From Archilochus colubris (Eukaryota; Chordata; Aves; Apodiformes; Trochilidae), in contig CM041083.1 in the NCBI GenBank assembly GCA_023079485.1, positions 156,878,552 through 156,942,551 of the forward strand: DNA of 64,000 bases, in the 5' to 3' direction. The position numbers and the translations under genes are program-made. The notes beneath the pieces are model-generated. The model had not been told where the DNA came from. It worked only from the letters and a program-made list of their open reading frames with translations, and made no database searches. Shown here in pieces: positions 50,840 through 62,466 of the stretch (position 1 is the first letter of the stretch; each line of letters starts with the position of its first letter).

Positions 50840-51622
50840 TGTCCTGGTTTGGGCCAGGATAAAGGTAATTTTCTGTCTTGTACTTTTGCTTTCAGCCAAG
50901 CCTCTTGTAAGTAGCTGCACTTGCTGAAATTAACAGCAAGTTTCTCAGATAGTGTCTGCTTCTGGGACTGATAACACTCGATGTTTATAGTTACTGCTAG
51001 AGCCTGGGATGCAGAGCCAAGGACACTGCTCAGCTCTGAGGAACATTTTACCCTCCAGAAGGAAGAAAGAGGTCCCACCTGAAGCCCTCCTTTGGGGAGG
51101 AACAGACAAGATAAATGACCAAAATTGACCAGAGTATTCCATCCCATACACATCATACTCAGCATAAATTTGAGGGATCACAAGGGTCAAGTCCCTTCCT
51201 GCTTCCCCTTCTTTACCTGTCCCTGTTTGCTTCAGCATCCTGGGAGGATTCCATCCCTTCATCTGCCTGTGGTCCTGACCCATGCCAGCCTGAATCTGTG
51301 TGTTCCTGTCTCCAGCTCACGACTGCTGCCGACTCCAGGATTTCAGCCTGGACTTTCCCAGGGCTGCCCTGCAGCCTCGGTGGTGACGTGGGAGTTATTG
51401 GGGGAAAGGGGAGAGGAACGTGGCATCAATCTTCTTGTATATTTGTATATATTCAGTATTTTTTCCTATGTATCATTACTGTTTCATTAAAGCTGTGTAG
51501 TTTAGTTTCCAACCCATAAGTCTCTCTCCCTTATTCTCTCTCCTTTCCTTTACCTGGGAGGGGGATTAATAGAGAGCATCTGTTATTTGGTTTAATTGCT
51601 GGCCCAGTGTTAAACTGTGACA
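50840..51622 (+). mobile_element. Solo LTR of an endogenous retrovirus (ERVL-like), complete
   Basis: A 783-base element beginning TGTCCTGGTTTGGGCCAGGA and ending TTAAACTGTGACA, so it has the TG...CA ends of retroviral LTRs. Inside, toward the 3' side, are a TATA-like TTGTATATTTGTATATATTC near 51435, an ATTAAA polyadenylation signal at 51486-51491, and the CCAACCCATAAGTCTCTCTC stretch. I remember that stretch as characteristic of LTRs of songbird ERVL-type families (knowledge, not a database search). There is no internal gag-pol sequence on either side, so internal recombination between two LTRs has left a single copy. Orientation is set by the ATTAAA position. It carries no protein-coding gene; the 110-134-codon frames inside (for example 51115-51519) are incidental. 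Confidence 0.9.
51486..51491 (+). promoter_or_regulatory. LTR polyadenylation signal ATTAAA
   Basis: ATTAAA lies 131 bases before the LTR end, followed by GT-rich sequence (GCTGTGTAGTTTAGTTT). This is the arrangement expected of an R-U5 polyadenylation site. Confidence 0.6.
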
Positions 51623-51626
51623 GATG
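51623..51626. repeat. Right target-site duplication of the solo LTR
   Basis: GATG immediately after the CA end, identical to 50836-50839. Confidence 0.7.
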
Positions 51627-53793
51627 AAGTTCTGGCAAGAAATTATTCCAGAGGAGGTTCCCAAAACACAGGAGGGCTAAGACCCAGGTTGGATTCTCTT
51701 TCCTTTGCTACTGTCTCAGTCCTCCAAATACTACTTCAGTATCCTTTGAACACTATAAAATACTGCAGATTGTATGATGCATGCTAGAGAAGCATCATCA
51801 GTATGAAAAGCTGCAGTATAGGCCACATTTCAGGTGCTTTGGACTAAAACATAAATGCAAAATAATGCTTTTGTCTTGGGATCCAACAGCAGACAAGGCC
51901 ACATGGTGTGGACATGTGCAGTGTGGATGTAGCCAGGTCTGCAGCTAATAGCACGGATGTAAGCTACTCTGGATCACTGGCCTGGGGTCCAAGAATCCCT
52001 TTCTGAAGCTGACAAATTTAGCAAAGTACTAGCAATCCAAGGATATCTCTGAATATTGGTTTTATTCATGACCGTGCAAGTTCCTAAGCTCAATCTAGAA
52101 AGTGCTGTCTATCCATGGAGAAGCACTCCCGCAGCAGGGTTTGCTCTTCTTCATGCCAAGCTTCTAAGACTCAGTATTGGTAGAGCTCTTGGCTTTTGTA
52201 GTCACGAAGGATTCAAGAATTAGATGGGGCTGTAGGTCTCAGACCTCTTGGGTGACTTCTCAAAATTGCTAAAGTAGTAATTAATCCCAAAATGCCAGCT
52301 ACAAATACTCTTGATAGATTAAGTAAATGATCTGGGAATGTGACAAATTTTGACTAGCAGTGTGCTCCGGGGCACACTTAACACACCTTACAAGCTCTGT
52401 CCTGAAAACATACAGCCCCCCCAAGCGATACCAAAGCAGAGTCTGGCCATGGAAATTTCTTGGGTTTTTTTGGTCTTTGTAAAGAATTTAGCCACCCTAA
52501 TCACAACAACATACCAAACTACTGGGGAAAGGAGTCCCACAGCTCAATGGCATGTTTAGTGAAAATAAAAATTAAAAAAACTGCCATCTGCATGCTTGCT
52601 TCCTTCTGTCTCCTCAGCTCTTGGATAAGAATGAACAGCTGATCCTTATTTCCTTGTGAAACTAAGTTTGTTGGAAAACAGGATTTCATAAAAACCAAAC
52701 CATTCAATTGGAATCACCACAGACTGAAGTCTATTGGCAAATACAAGACAGGATACGGGGAGGCTGACAGCTCTGGAAGTTGTGGTATCCTCAGCCACGA
52801 GACAGATGTAACCAAAAGGCAGGGGAGCTGGAAGCTGGTGCAAATTGCTCAGCTGAATTTCAAAGAAAGAAAGCAATTTTCCTGTAAGTGGGGAAGCTCC
52901 AGCATGATGGAAAGCTACCGATTTTTTAAGAACCTGCAGGGTACATGGTTTTAAAGGTACTGAAAGGTGCAGTTTGCAGCCCAAATTCTTTTCAGTGCTG
53001 ATTCAGTTGACTCCATTTTTGGTCACACAGCTTTGGGGTGGAAAAAAGCACAGTTTGCAGATCAATCTCTTGATCTGCCCAGAGAGTAATTCTCAGTGGC
53101 CAGCTAATCAAGAGGACTATACTTTCAGGCAACTGAAATTAGTTGGCATGAGTCCTGCTGCAAGTGATCCAGATAGTTAAATCTACAGTTACTCTGCAAC
53201 AGGAATCACAGGAGAACACCCAGATGCCATGTATGGATGGAAGAGGCTCTGTGGAAGTGACAATTTTAGGAACAGTTCAAAGCACTGAGAGCATCCAGTG
53301 TTCTGAGTGCTACGGCACTTAAACAGTCTGGCAGGAAAAAGAACCAACACCCCTTTCCAGTGCTGGAAATGTGGGTAATTCGTTAACAATTGGATACTTT
53401 CTCAAAATTATTTTCTCCCCTTCGTCACTTGACAGCTGAGCAGTTTGCAGGTCTGCTCAGTCACCCAGAGACCTGGGTTACATCCCTCCTCACACCAGGG
53501 CTTCCCTGCCAGGAAGGAGCCTGGAGCTCTGGGGTGCTGTTGGAGGAGCCACTGAACACGTCTCTCATCAAAACTCAGTCAGAGATGATGAGATTGAGGA
53601 TAACAAAGCACTGGGAGGAGGCACCCGTGGAGAATGGGGAATGAGTTTTCAAGACCCAGCTGAAGGTGCCAAGCAATGTTGTCTGAATTCAGCACTGGCC
53701 CTGCTTGGAACAGAAGCTTGCACCAGATTACTTCCTGTGGTTCCATCTAACTCAAATGACTGCTTCTGCAGTGACTGGGGAAACTATTGCAGG
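51627..53793. other. Unique non-coding stretch, no gene seen
   Basis: No dispersed repeat was recognised. The minus frame at 52646-52984 (112 codons) and the plus frame at 53390-53644 show no family motif or paired splice sites. Confidence 0.5.
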
Positions 53794-54132
53794 ATCATAG
53801 AATGGTAGGGTCTGGAAGGGACCTCTGCAGATCTTCTAGTTTAAACCCCCTGCCAGGGTAGGTTCATCTAGAGCAGGTTGCACAGGATGACACCCAGGCA
53901 GGTTTTGAATGTCCCCAGAGACAGAAACTCCACTAACTCTCTGGACAGCTTGTTTCAGGGGTCTGCTACCCTCAAAGTAAATAAGTTCCTTCTCATTTTT
54001 AGATGGAACTTACTATATTCAAGTTGGTGCCCTTTACCTCTTGTTCTATCATTGAGCAACACTGAAAAAAGACTGGCCCTGACTTCCCAACACCCACCCT
54101 TCAAGTATTTATAAGCACTGATATTGGTCCAA
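53794..54132 (-). mobile_element. CR1 LINE tail, minus strand
   Basis: The reversed tail reads ATCATAGAATGGTAGGGTCT, GGAAGGGACCTCTGCAGATC and AACCCCCTGCCAGGGTAGG. It continues with CAGGCAGGTTTTGAATGTCC, CAAAGTAAATAAGTTCCTTC, TTAGATGGAACTTACTATAT and CCTCTTGTTCTATCATTGAG, then CAACACCCACCCTTCAAGTA. The minus frame at 53955-54179 includes [20 protein letters not shown]. Same tail subfamily as 28722 and 49022. Similarity ends near 54130. Confidence 0.93.
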
Positions 54133-55530
54133 AGGAAAGCAGGTAAGAGCCTCCCAAGCCCTTGAGCCCTACAGCACACAGATAGGAGCTGGGATGCTCA
54201 GGGAAGGAGATTTTCCTTTATTCTAAACATAGAAATGATTCTGAGAGCAGGAACTCAGCTTCAATCAGCTTTACACTTGAGCAGCACATGTATAGCCAGG
54301 TTCATAAAGGAACTTGAAATACATCAGATTGATATTCATTTGATATTCATTCATATGTCATGAAAAAAGATCTTGTTAATATGGCTACTCAAGATATGCT
54401 GGAGTGCTGATGCTCAGAGAAGCCCAAAAGGCAAAAGATTGAGCCTTGAGCAGATTTATTTTACCTCAGTTGCAACCAGGACCCAAGTTGGTTCCACACA
54501 GAAATTCTGGGAGGGTATTTCCTAGCAGTCCAAATATCAGACACCCAGCCCAGGAAACCAAAGATGGTTCTGCATGCCCCTAGCTCAATCACAGAGGACT
54601 TCCTAGCTCAGAAGCAGGCACACAAGGTGGCTATGATAACTTCTTCAAACTCAAACCTAAATCAAGACTTCTGTCAGTACAGTTGCCATGACTGTAGTGA
54701 TGAGCACAGAGCTGGCAGCCAAACAAGACCCACACTGGTGTCACCTGTGGCACTCACTTACTCATCACACAAGAAAGTTGCCTCTGGATAGCTGAGAGTT
54801 AACCATGTGGTATTCCTCATTTGAAGGGCAAAACAATTTGTACTAATTAGGAGCACAAATACTACTGGATTGCATCTTATGCATTTCACAAGCCCCAGAT
54901 CTGGATTAAGTCACACAAGCTGCTTCTTGAATCACTTTTATAATGCGGATGCTGCATAACTAATTAGAAGCTCTAAAAAAGAGGAGCACCACTGTGCTAA
55001 GCACTGCACAAGCATTAACACAGGCCTCAAAAAACAAGGAAATAAAGATCACTAAAATCACTATTATCACTACAACTTACAATTTAAAGCTGAGCTGCAC
55101 AACTAATAAATGATCTGCTGAAACTTCCAAGGCAAACCAAAAGCAAACCTCGCTAGATTTGTTTTTTAAGCACACCATTTTCCTCTTGATACCATTATAG
55201 AAGTAATGTTTACTCCACGTACATTAAAACAAAACAAAAGTCACTTTATCACTATGAAACACAGATAGAGCTGAAATTCTACATACAGTACTTACATTGC
55301 CCAACTAAACTACCTGAGTAGGAAGACTTTACAATAGGAGAAGGGGAATAACAACAAACATACAAAAAATGCTCATTGGTAACACATATTGACCGAAAGC
55401 TTAGGAATTACTTCTTAGTTACTTGAGTTTTGAAAGCAAAAAACAAGTGCAGAACACTGTATCTTCTCATATCTTAAAACTATTCATTTTTATACTAAGA
55501 AGTCAACAAAGCTGAAGGATCTTCTTGCAT

Positions 55531-55553
55531 TAGGTATCTTCAAGAGATACCTA
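55531..55553. other. Small perfect hairpin
   Basis: TAGGTATCT and its reverse complement AGATACCTA flank the 5-base loop TCAAG. It is too short for a microRNA precursor and has no T-run after it, so no role is claimed. Confidence 0.5.
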
Positions 55554-56328
55554 TACAAGATTAGGCATCTTGTATCACACATACAGGTCAGTTATCCTTC
55601 GTACTCAGTCTTAAGAACCATACTTGCTTCAAAACATCCCATTGAAGTCTGAGGTGGGGAACCACCACTCTACATTTCTCAAAAAAATGACAAATGAACA
55701 AAATTTTAAGTTAGTTATTTGAACAGAAAACTTCCCTGACTTACGAAGTCATTTATTTTATCTGTAGAGAATTTTTAAATAATGAATTATATTTATTTTA
55801 ATTGGGGGAGGACACTAAATACAATTCAGTTAAAGAAGCATAACTGGAAGAACAATTTACTCTGCTGTTTTTATTAACACTGATGATTTGCAATGTAAGA
55901 CCTCACAGAAATAAAGTTAGTTTTGTATGACTGGCTATAATGACAGCTGAAAAGCTAAAAGACCAATTTCTTTTGTTGTTGTTGGTTGGTTTATCTCATG
56001 TATGTCATCTTGATAAATTTGATTCTTAAGTTTTTGGTAACTCATTGCTCTTGAAATCTCCCTAAAACATTTTCACATTCAGACTTCAAAGAAGCACAAC
56101 CCTCTAAGTGCAACCAAATTATGTCATTCAGCATTTGCTAACTACAACATTCACCATTTAGCTATCTACATCCTCTAAAGGAAAACAAAACAAAACCCAC
56201 AAATAAAACTTCATATAAATTCATTGTTAAAAATTAAAAGTTAGAAGAAGGTAAAACCAGCACCACTCCAATTTGAAAAGCATAATACGATACTTGAAAT
56301 TTTTAATTCATTGAAATAATGTATAAAA

Positions 56329-56620
56329 TTAGACATTATAAGCAAAAGCTATTACTATTCTGGGATATGTTCCCCCAACAGCTGCTCCTGTAACTGGATA
56401 GATAACATTTTTAATATGCAGCACTTTATATTTAAAAGTGTGAATTTCATGAGTAAAATGGTAATTCCTTAGAAGCCAGTCACAGATCTTAGTGAGCTCT
56501 TTGTACTGGGTAGCTGTAGAGGGGTCAAGATCAGGAGCAAGTGTCCATGAATGCATCACATCACAAGGTATTTTAGAAAACATTCCTAGAGGGGACTTAC
56601 CTATTACCACCCTAAAATGA
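56329..56620 (-). other. Open minus frame, possible terminal exon
   Basis: On the minus strand an open phase runs about 100 codons to a TAA at 56329-56331. A TAG at about 56632 sits in frame just upstream and doubles as a possible splice acceptor after a C/T-rich stretch. Residues include SWTLAPDLDPSTATQYKEL and the ending YPRIVIAFAYNV. The composition is protein-like, without low complexity, but I do not recognise the family, and frames of this length occur by chance several times in this window. There is no ATG at the 5' edge, so it would have to be a spliced exon. Confidence 0.15.
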
Positions 56621-57129
56621 ATCTCATGTAGCTACCACACCAGGTGAAATGGTAAGAAAGCATCACAAGTTTTGTGGCAAAACAAAGTTGACAGCACATA
56701 TTTCCTAACTGATACATACATCATCAGTTTGGCATGAGCTGAGGAGCTGCACATGCCATGCAGATTCTATAATTAAAGACAGGGGTGCAGACTGCTGATG
56801 GCAAGGCAGGGAAAAAGGCAGAGGCATTTCCATGGGGGCTGCTAGACAAGCACCTTCATGGGCAGCCAGCTGGGACCTCTTTTTCTCTGTCCAAAGGGAG
56901 GCTAGTTTGCTATTCCAGTTGTCTCTGGGAAGAAGAAAACCTAAGGGCCCTTTTCACAGATTCCGTAGGTACACAAAGTGGCAGTCAACTGGGGAGGAAG
57001 GGGGTGAGGGCTGCATTCAGATATCCTCCCATCATCTTGCCAGAAACACCTGCTACACCAGCTGTTGCAAACCTAAACTCTCCTCCCCTTGTTTCTCTTT
57101 CTCCTTTCACAGTGAATCTCTGCTTAATA

Positions 57130-57240
57130 CACAGCAATCTTGGCTTGAACCCATGACGTACCCAAGCACACTGCACAGCAGCTCTCACCACCCTGATGAA
57201 GGAGAAATTGGGCAGACTCGAGCCAAGCCATATGAAACCT
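57130..57240 (-). repeat. Possible tRNA-derived SINE remnant
   Basis: Read on the minus strand, GTGGTGAGAGC resembles the A-box region of a tRNA (GTGGTAGAGC). About 36 bases later, GGGTTCAAGCC resembles the B box (GGTTCGAATCC). The spacing is about right for a tRNA-derived promoter. The rest does not fold as a tRNA, and I cannot assign a SINE family; an ancient MIR-like element is possible. Confidence 0.25.
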
Positions 57241-57707
57241 GCCACTTCCAACACCTCACACATCAGCTTTCAGTCAGAATTCAGAAACATTTAAGTCTCC
57301 TGAATGCCTACACTTAGATTTTTTTTTAACCACAGGATTATGTTGTCAGTGTTTCTTGCATATGCCCATGTTACTGGAACACCAACACACACATACACAC
57401 ACCACAAAACTTTGACTCCACAGAGGAAAAACAGCAGCACTTGAGAACTTCAAGCACAGTTAATGCTACAACTGACTGTCAATAATTTACAATGGAAATT
57501 CCTGGCTTTGCTTAACCAGTGTCTAACTATCCTCAAAGTAACAGTGGCTTTTAGGTGGGATCTGAATCACATTTCAGGTAGTACACCCTTCAGTAGTGGT
57601 TATCTTATCAACTTAATCTGCATAAATTAATTCCATTGTCATGTGCACATGGAGAAATGAACTGACAGTGCTGCATAAGTTCCTTGTTATAAGACATACA
57701 AAGGTAA

Positions 57708-57721
57708 TTTTTTTTTTTTTT
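57708..57721. repeat. Homopolymer, 14 T
   Basis: A T run directly before the CR1 tail at 57728. Confidence 0.85.
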
Positions 57722-57727
57722 AATTCT

Positions 57728-57875
57728 GAGTCCCCATCTCTAGTGGTATTTATAAAACATGTAGCTGTGGTGCTTAGGGAGATGGTTTAATGGTGGACTT
57801 GACACTGTGTGAGGTTAATAGCTGGACTTGATAAACTTAAAAGCCTTTTCCAACCAAAATAATTGTATGATTCTA
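57728..57875 (+). mobile_element. CR1 LINE tail, plus strand
   Basis: GAGTCCCCATCTCTAGTGGT, ATTTATAAAACATGTAGCTG, TGGTGCTTAGGGAGATGGTT and TAATGGTGGACTTGACA are the CR1 3' UTR, followed by GCTGGACTTGATAAACTTAA and CTTTTCCAACCAAAATAATT. It ends at a single degraded octamer (TGTATGATTCT). This tail type (GGTGCTTAGG...GATGGTTTA) differs from the GCATGCTCTA type at 14000 and 45480. Confidence 0.92.
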
Positions 57876-58644
57876 AATTTGATCCATTAAAACCAAAGTG
57901 TCAAATTAAGTAATTAATTAGAAGTCAGTTTCTCAAAGAGCAAACAAGCTAAGCAATGGTCCTATAGGTGCTCACACTACCAATTACACAACAATTAGAG
58001 CTGGTATTATTATAATAATGTTTCCACCAGTAAGAACTGCAGACAGCACTTAAACATCTTGGTTGCTACTAATTTTAAAAATACACCTAAGACTTCAGAC
58101 ATCAGGAGTAAGGATCTCAACATCAGCAGAAATGGACTGCCCAGCAATGCAACTGAAATTATATTAAACAATAAGACTCAATCAATTAATACATACACGT
58201 GAAGTTTTATATAGTTTTATAGTTATCTTACTAATGAACAGTATATAGCTGCAGCATTCTGTTCCACATGAAATCCAGCATTTGGAAGTCATGGGACTGT
58301 ACCAACCTAGAAAATTAAGGATGGGCATCTGTGCAGCCATGCATAATGAAGAACCAATGAACAACTTCTTGTATTACCCTAAGGATACACTCTCCAACAC
58401 AGAATTTCCTTGACCACACGAAAATTAACAGTGAAGATTACAAGAGCAGATGTAAAAACATGGGGATAACTGTAACCATCCCAAGAATCAAACCATTTTT
58501 ATTTTAATATATAGCTGCCTGTTTTACACAAAATAACAACAACAAAAAATTAAGAATAGCTGGGGAGCTGATGCTGTTTGCAATACTTTCTCAAGCTTTA
58601 TTGCATGTAGGTCTCATTATGTAGAAAATCTTTCTTTACGTAGG

Positions 58645-58659
58645 AAAAAAAAAAAAAAA
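58645..58659. repeat. Homopolymer, 15 A
   Basis: An A run followed by GCTGACTTTTC. No element was recognised. Confidence 0.85.
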
Positions 58660-61600
58660 GCTGACTTTTCTTTCATTTGGAAAGGATGGTTAAAAGCCCC
58701 CAATTACACATCAGAAAAATGTTTGAAGTTGATCACACAAACACTTCAGGAGCTAAAGGAAAATATACCTCCCCCCCAAAAAAATTTTGCCACCGTTTTA
58801 CTTCCACTTGCATACGTGATAGAGCAGCTGGATGGCACAGTCAAATACATGAAGCATGTTCAATAGTTTGAAAGTCATTGATTTTAAAAAGTTGCTTTAC
58901 CTGTAAAATGTGGATGTATAAAAATACAAAGCAGCATTGTAGCTATGTGGGTTATTTATTAACTGCAGCCAACATGCTTTCTGCCTGTCCCTGCAGGGTG
59001 CAACAGAGCAAGTGCAAAGAGAAAGTAGAAAGGGCATGGAAGTGTAAAGGTTATGCTAAGCAGAGAAAACACAGATGGTAAAAGTATCCTTGGAAGTATA
59101 AAGGAAAAAGATAAGGATCTTTGGATGGTGGAGAAGTACAACATACATAGGACTAACAATACACTGGACTCCACGGCTTCTGAGTAGCTGCGCACACATG
59201 CTGACTGTGTTTAAGCTTTATTAGAATTTACTTTTCCTTACTGAGAGGTATCTATTTCCATACTACAGATTATTCACCTTCTCTTCAAAAGTGCAGGAAG
59301 CAATAGTAATTTCATGATCAACTTTTTGTTCAAGTGAACAATGCAATCAGCCACTCAGGAGAGCCTAATGTGTAGTAGAGGAAAACATTCACAGGAAGTG
59401 GAGATGAAAATCTTTCTGATAGCTTTTTTAGGAGAGCATGTTAATGAAACCACTCTTCCTCAACTCTTGTCATCATTCAAAGGGAGGTAAGCAGAAACAG
59501 AAAGAGTAGGGTGTTCAAACCAGCTGTGATGAGGAACGTGTCCATACTCTAAGGCAAGATGGCAAAACAAAAGCCTGGAGGTAACTTCCCCTCTGTAAGA
59601 GGACTAGAAACGACCAATGGATCATTTCTAGAATGTGTTAATAAAGGCACAGACTATTTAAATCATACTCAAGATGTCCATCTTCCTTCGGTGTCCATAT
59701 CAATAAAAGTAGATGACAAAAGTAAAGAAATGACAATCACGCCAGTTACTCGGATAAAATGGCATTTTCTCCTGCAGCTGTTTTTACCCCCTACTTCAAA
59801 GCCTTATTTGCATTCATACAAAATCTGTTTACAGTCAACTTCACTGAAACACTGGAGCTTCCCCTCCTCCCCCTTCCATCCCAAGACACAAAGCAAAGCT
59901 GGCCAGGTGTCTCTAAACCACAGAGCCAGCTGCTCCTAACCAAGCTCACAGGAAATAGCAAGGAAAATATGCAGCATTTGACACATCTGGAATAGATTGC
60001 AGAATCTTTGAAAACAGTGTCCCAGTTCCCTTCCTCCTGCTGATGAGATTTCAGGCTACCAAGCTGCTGCATCAACTACAGAAGATTAGATAACATATGT
60101 ATGTTTTTAACCCTGCATATTCTTTCTGTCCAAATGAGAATTTTTCTGAGCTAGCCCAGAACAAAGACCCACAATAAACCCAAGTATCTGTTTGAGGCTT
60201 TCTGTACAATCCAGTGAAGCAAACAGAAATAATTTAATCAGAAGACTGCTGCCTAATTTGGGAAATCTGATATAGATGGAAAATAGTACTAGCCAGTACT
60301 GGTGAAAATAGAAAATTAATCAACATTACATGCTTTGCACAGTTGTATTAACTCATTAAAATAAATGTCTTTACAGTTCGTTTTCATAAAATAGAAGATG
60401 AAAAGAAGAAGAGGAGAGGATTGATTAGTACCTATTTTGCCAAGTAATCTGTCTATAATTCCATGTTGACACAAATAATGCAGTGTGCATTTTTCAACGT
60501 GAAGTAAATAAAAATCCAAAAAGCCTAAGTCTTAATCAGCAAAACAAAGCAATGTTTTATTATCTGCTTCTTTTTCATATGGACAACAAATGCAAAAGAA
60601 CACAGAAACAAACAGATGAGTTTAGAAGGAAATTCCAATTAAATATTGAACATTATAGTTAATTTTATTCTTTCCATAAAAACCTCGGGAAGTGGAAGTG
60701 ATCCTAACATTTTGGACACTTTCAGTATCTCTGGAAGATTAAGAAGTGAATAATGTGACCAGTTTACATATGTATATTTTAAACATTCATTATAGATACA
60801 AAACTGAATACAGCACTAGCTTAAAACAACATAAACCTCACTGTTTTAATGTTAGTAATAAAAAGGCAAAATTCTAATACAAAAAGAAAAAATGGAGGAA
60901 AGTATTTGTATATTTTTCCTCAAAGGTGCAACCAACAACCAATACATTTTTGCAACTGAGATTCCAGTTGTAAAAAGGATTAAGAGATGTATTCTCCTAC
61001 TTAAGGAGAAGCATAAATTTCACAAACTTTTAAAAGAAACCACACATGCATGAATGGTAGACAGTAACCCTTAAAGAGATGAAATTTATAGGAAAGTAAT
61101 GGTCTATCTTAAATGAATACTGGGAGAGGTGCAACACCCATTTTACTTTCAGACCTTAAAAGTAAGATTTATTTTTTTCCTTCACAGATTTCCAAAATTA
61201 TCTTGCATTTAAAATAGTTTATTCATAGGAAGTGGTGAAGTATTTATTGTAAACAAGCGTTGTAAGATAGCTACATGAATTTTTAATTTTTCTTTGAGAA
61301 GCCCTCAGGGTAGATGTTGTATTTATAGTGAACTCAAGACTTCTTAAACAGAGCCAAGAGTATAAGCCAGTGTTAAATACATCTGCAATACTCTGTTTCA
61401 GGAACAAAGGTGCACCTACGAGGAACCAACTGCATAACCAAGGACTAAAAAGGCATGGCTGTCCATCCCTGCTAACATGAATGAACTCTTATCTTCTAGT
61501 AGGATCATGCATATGAATGATGACTGTCAGGCTCAAGCCCAAACTAGTTAATAATAACTCATGTGAGGAAAGTCAGGATGAGACAAAATTCTTTACCTCC

Positions 61601-62256
61601 AAAATTACATCTAATGGTAACTATACCCTTAATAGCCAATTAACAAAAAATACATATGCAGCTCCAAGATTAAACAAAACTTAGAGAATATGCCATTACA
61701 AAATATATTTTGATATTTTTCCTAAGAAGCAATTCAGTCATTTATGCAGAGTTATTTACAGGGGACTTTAAGTGGAGTATCAGTTTTAAGCAAACCAGTA
61801 TATCGGTTTGAATTTGATAAAATATTGGCAAAAACAAGTTTGTGACATGGAACTTTGGGGTTAAGTATACTTAAAATGTCCTACACTATCATTAGATTAA
61901 TCTAATTATATAAAAAACTGTCTGAACTGATTAATCCAAATCATTTAATGCATTTCATTGTAATCAAAGTTCAGATCAACAAGTCAGTGGTACATACATG
62001 CTGTGAAATAAGTTACCACTTTAATCTTTCAGATTCAACAAGCACAGATTAGCCAAGTCTGACTGTACCTAGGATATAGTAACAGATGGTCTGTTCTTAC
62101 TTCTTACTATATTTTTAATAAGCACATATACAAATGTGCTAAAACAAAAGGCAGCAATTATAAATATTTAGTAGAATGATCAGAACTGATATTTGCACAT
62201 GAACCATCCTGTCATTCATTTCTGAAGCCGCATCTTCACTAATTTTTCTTCTGGTT

Positions 62257-62351
62257 TTAGCAGTCTTCTATCCTATTAACTCGGAGGGTTACAGATAGAT
62301 CATCTGGAAGTTTCACACTGGTATAGGAAAGGAATGTCTGTTCAGTGCAGT
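62257..62351 (-). CDS. Candidate 3'-terminal coding exon, unknown protein
   Basis: On the minus strand CAACTCTTTCTTTATCCCCAG (62352-62372) is a strong splice acceptor with a pyrimidine tract and CAG. Of the three phases after it, two meet a stop within 14 codons. The third, starting with two bases of a split codon, stays open for 30 codons to a TAA at 62257-62259. The residues include CTEQTFLSYTSVKLPDD and end in NRIEDC, with mixed, protein-like composition. Downstream on the minus strand the DNA is AT-rich with an ATTAAA near 62110 and AATAAA near 61246 and 61209, as in a 3' UTR. I do not recognise the protein. Upstream exons would lie at higher coordinates, probably beyond 64 kb. An open frame of 30 codons alone is not rare, so the acceptor carries most of the weight. 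Confidence 0.27.
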
Positions 62352-62455
62352 CTGGGGATAAAGAAAGAGTTGCACTTCAGTTCATTGCAGTGATGCACCA
62401 GAAGCAGCCTTGCTAACTGGCATTAAATGCAGAAGTAGCAAAGAAGCAGCCCTTT

Positions 62456-62466
62456 CCCCCCCCCCC
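62456..62466. repeat. Homopolymer, 11 C
   Basis: A C run just upstream (on the minus strand) of the candidate exon at 62257-62351. Length is likely variable. Confidence 0.85.

Larger units (their letters stand above)
54133..57727. other. AT-rich unique stretch with weak candidates
   Basis: Contains an open minus frame at 56329-56620 and a possible tRNA-like SINE remnant near 57130-57240, both listed separately. A 9-bp hairpin lies at 55531-55553. Nothing else was recognised. Confidence 0.45.

Noticed and set aside
51115..51519. 134- and 121-codon frames
   Set aside because: They lie inside the solo LTR, which is non-coding in such elements, and they overlap each other.
55531..55553. Hairpin as a microRNA precursor or terminator
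   Set aside because: The stem is only 9 bp, far short of a microRNA precursor, and intrinsic terminators do not apply in a vertebrate genome.
56785..57317. Overlapping plus frames of 123 and 161 codons
   Set aside because: The two frames overlap in different phases over the same DNA, and composition is serine- and histidine-rich without a domain. A tRNA-like remnant on the other strand explains part of it better.
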